From positions 1 through 34,178 of the forward strand of contig MU831892.1 of assembly GCA_029204225.1 (NCBI GenBank): DNA of 34,178 nt, read 5' to 3'. Positions 32,767-34,178 of the stretch are shown one piece after another. This DNA comes from Diphasiastrum complanatum. Its lineage: Eukaryota > Streptophyta > Lycopodiopsida > Lycopodiales > Lycopodiaceae. Made by a program: the position numbers and the translations under genes. The notes below the pieces were generated by a model. It was not told the origin of the DNA and did not search any database. It saw nothing but the letters and a program-made list of their open reading frames with translations. Positions within the stretch are counted from its first letter, which is position 1. The number at the start of each line of letters is the position of its first letter.

Positions 32767-33019
32767 ATTGGAGAGGTTAGTCAGTTAAGCTTTTCTGAAA
32801 TCCAATCTGAATTATAACCGTCCCTAAGAGATTTGTGTAAGACCGATAGGTATTTCGGTCATATTTGGCTAGACATCATGGTAGGTACTTCTAGATCTAG
32901 TGTTGTGCTTGGAATGCAAGATTCCAAGATTTCTCCCTAATTGAAGCTGCTCCTTTGAACCTGTCAAAGCGGCCTTGGAATCCCTAAACTAGGACAAGAT
33001 ATTGAGGGACTAAAGGAAT

Positions 33020-33230
33020 GGGTTACTTTGCCGGAATGGGAAAGTGTGTGTGCCAAAAAATGATGATATTAGGGCCCGAATCCTGCAGGAATGTCATGAT
33101 AGCCCATGTGCTAGGCACCTTGGCACACAAAAAACACTTGACCTAATAAAAAGGAGAAAAGGAGCGAGACCTTTGATTGAGATTCCCCAATTTACTTCCT
33201 TAGAAGAAGAGTCTTTTAAGGGGGAGGCAA
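33020..33230 (+). pseudogene. Gypsy integrase zinc-finger remnant fused to the polyprotein tail
   Basis: The frame reads VPKNDDIRARILQECHDSP then ARHLGTQKTLDLIKRR, the His-His half of the integrase zinc finger. At about 33160 it passes without a stop into PLIEIPQFTSLEEESF, which looks like the end of the polyprotein before the polypurine tract. The Cys pair, catalytic core and C-terminal domain are deleted. Confidence 0.75.
33217..33230 (+). promoter_or_regulatory. Polypurine tract of the gypsy element
   Basis: taagggggaggcaa directly before TGTTAG of the 3' LTR. Confidence 0.85.
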
Positions 33231-33658
33231 TGTTAGGTAGCCAACCCTTGGGTCCTAAAGCCCAACTTGGAAACCAAGTGTCAACTGGGCCTGTTGACTT
33301 GACCAGTGACTCGTGGACCTACATGATTGCCACTTGTCGTGATCCAAGATGTGTGCCTGGCTTGGAGACTCCTACCTTGGAGGTATAGAAGGGAGGAGGT
33401 CTCATTAACCATTCATTCTATCTACCTAGGAGAAGGTGGATGGTGAGCGCTTGTGCACGGGCAGGATGTGAGCTAGAGTAGGGTGACAGATGAGTGATGG
33501 CTCTAGCGGTGGTATGAAACGTTGTTAGGATTGGAGGTGGGAACAGGCCAGGGCATGGAGGGTGGATCTAGATTGGATCCTACGTCGAGGTGGATTGTGT
33601 GACATTCAGGTTCATAAGGTGACCGGCACCTGGCGGTTTGTGGTTTAAGGGTGTAACA
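33231..33658 (+). repeat. Gypsy 3' LTR (428 bp)
   Basis: Starts tgttaggtagccaaccc, ends gggtgtaaca, and is followed by acata. Differences from the 5' LTR are numerous, so the insertion is old. Confidence 0.85.
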
Positions 33659-33678
33659 ACATACTAGATTGGAGTAAC

Positions 33679-34157
33679 TGTTAGAGCCCAGTTACGACTC
33701 TATCATGACCTTGGCACGGCCGGTCACCAGAGGACCTGAGGCCAAGTATTGGCAAGGGCCGGTGACCGAGGAGGACATCTGTCCCAAGTTGGGACTGGTG
33801 CGTCACGAGCAGTGACCCGGTGTGGCCGCCTGACAAGTTGTCAGAGATGCGGTGTGTCTTGACCGTCGGGACCCTAACCGTCAGTGACGAGATGCTAGCC
33901 GACAAGTAGTCGAGGTGACCAAGAGGGTCACAGGTCTTTGGCGGGGCACGGGGGTGGTACCTTATGAGTCACTCAGTATTCACAGGTCACAGGGGCTAGG
34001 CATGCCAAGTGGATTGATCACCCACAGGTGGATGCCATGTGCCAGTTGACGGGAATAGCAGGTAGAAGGACTCAAGGAGGGGGTGCCTATGGTTGAGAGG
34101 TTCATTCTACACACCGGCTTCTGGGATTCATGAGCTTGGAGAGACTGGCTTGTGACA
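33679..34157 (+). repeat. LTR of a further retrotransposon, interior outside window
   Basis: GC-richer block starting TGTTAGAGCCCAG and ending TTGTGACA, directly followed by a tRNA-iMet primer site, so it is the 5' LTR of a plus-strand element. Its left end is inferred from the TG start; no second copy is available here to confirm it. It begins only 15 bp after the flank duplication of the gypsy element. The frame at 33681-33905 is a by-product. Confidence 0.75.
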
Positions 34158-34158
34158 A

Positions 34159-34172
34159 TTGGTATCAGAGCC
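34159..34172 (+). other. Primer binding site for initiator tRNA-Met
   Basis: TTGGTATCAGAGCC two bases inside the LTR end, complementary to the 3' end of plant tRNA-iMet. Confidence 0.9.
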
Positions 34173-34178
34173 TCGTTC

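Larger units (their letters stand above)
30196..33658 (+). mobile_element. Internally deleted Ty3/gypsy retrotransposon
   Basis: Plus-strand element of about 3.46 kb, bounded by LTRs at 30196-30602 and 33231-33658, with a near-perfect 5-bp flank duplication (gcata at 30191-30195, acata at 33659-33663). Interior order: gag remnant, reverse transcriptase, RNase H, and the zinc finger of integrase. Protease, integrase core and any chromodomain are missing. The 5' LTR lacks the last ~37 bp seen in the 3' LTR and no primer site follows, so a deletion removed that junction. It is antisense to Lunapark and probably lies in its intron. It cannot move by itself. Confidence 0.88.

Overview
This is plant nuclear DNA: AT-rich, mostly non-coding, with introns of about 90 bp to more than 3 kb and several LTR retrotransposons primed by initiator-tRNA-Met. 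It suggests a vascular plant with a large, repeat-filled genome (a gymnosperm, fern or large-genome angiosperm). The sequence does not let me choose among these. No prokaryotic, organellar, tRNA, rRNA or CRISPR feature was seen.

Layout. 1-2800: degenerate DNA with a minus-strand Ty1/copia GAG-pre-integrase relic (1843-2261) and small tandem repeats. 3657-6476: a four-exon, minus-strand pseudogene whose motifs and motif order fit a beta-class (N4/N6-type) DNA methyltransferase. It has one nonsense codon and one frameshift. 4993-8480: a complex repeat array threaded through and beyond this pseudogene, built of a ~62-bp module (eight copies), five foldback hairpins, and many GATACC-type motifs. 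8668-19304: an unidentified plus-strand reading frame split by a 9,958-bp LTR retrotransposon (8914-18871, minus strand). That element has paired LTRs, PBS, polypurine tract and a perfect 5-bp target-site duplication (ACTAT), but no recognisable gag-pol. It instead carries decayed, intron-bearing, gene-like fragments on both strands (about 10.27-13.61 kb). 19333-20039: a Ty1/copia reverse transcriptase fragment. 20040-24754: no recognisable gene.

24755-29196 holds the 3' three exons of the one probably functional host gene, a plant Lunapark (ER three-way-junction) protein on the minus strand. Its exons are open, in phase and bounded by canonical splice sites. The Lunapark zinc finger is split by a 3.4-kb intron carrying a copia gag relic. 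Upstream of these exons lie an internally deleted Ty3/gypsy element (30196-33658, plus strand) and then a second LTR with its PBS (33679-34178, plus strand). Both probably sit in a Lunapark intron, because the membrane-spanning N-terminal exons are not in the window.

Apart from Lunapark, the recognisable coding sequence is pseudogene or transposon relic. The most unusual content is the non-autonomous LTR element with gene-like fragments, the methyltransferase relic, and the hairpin-bearing array. All assignments come from reading the sequence; no database search was possible.
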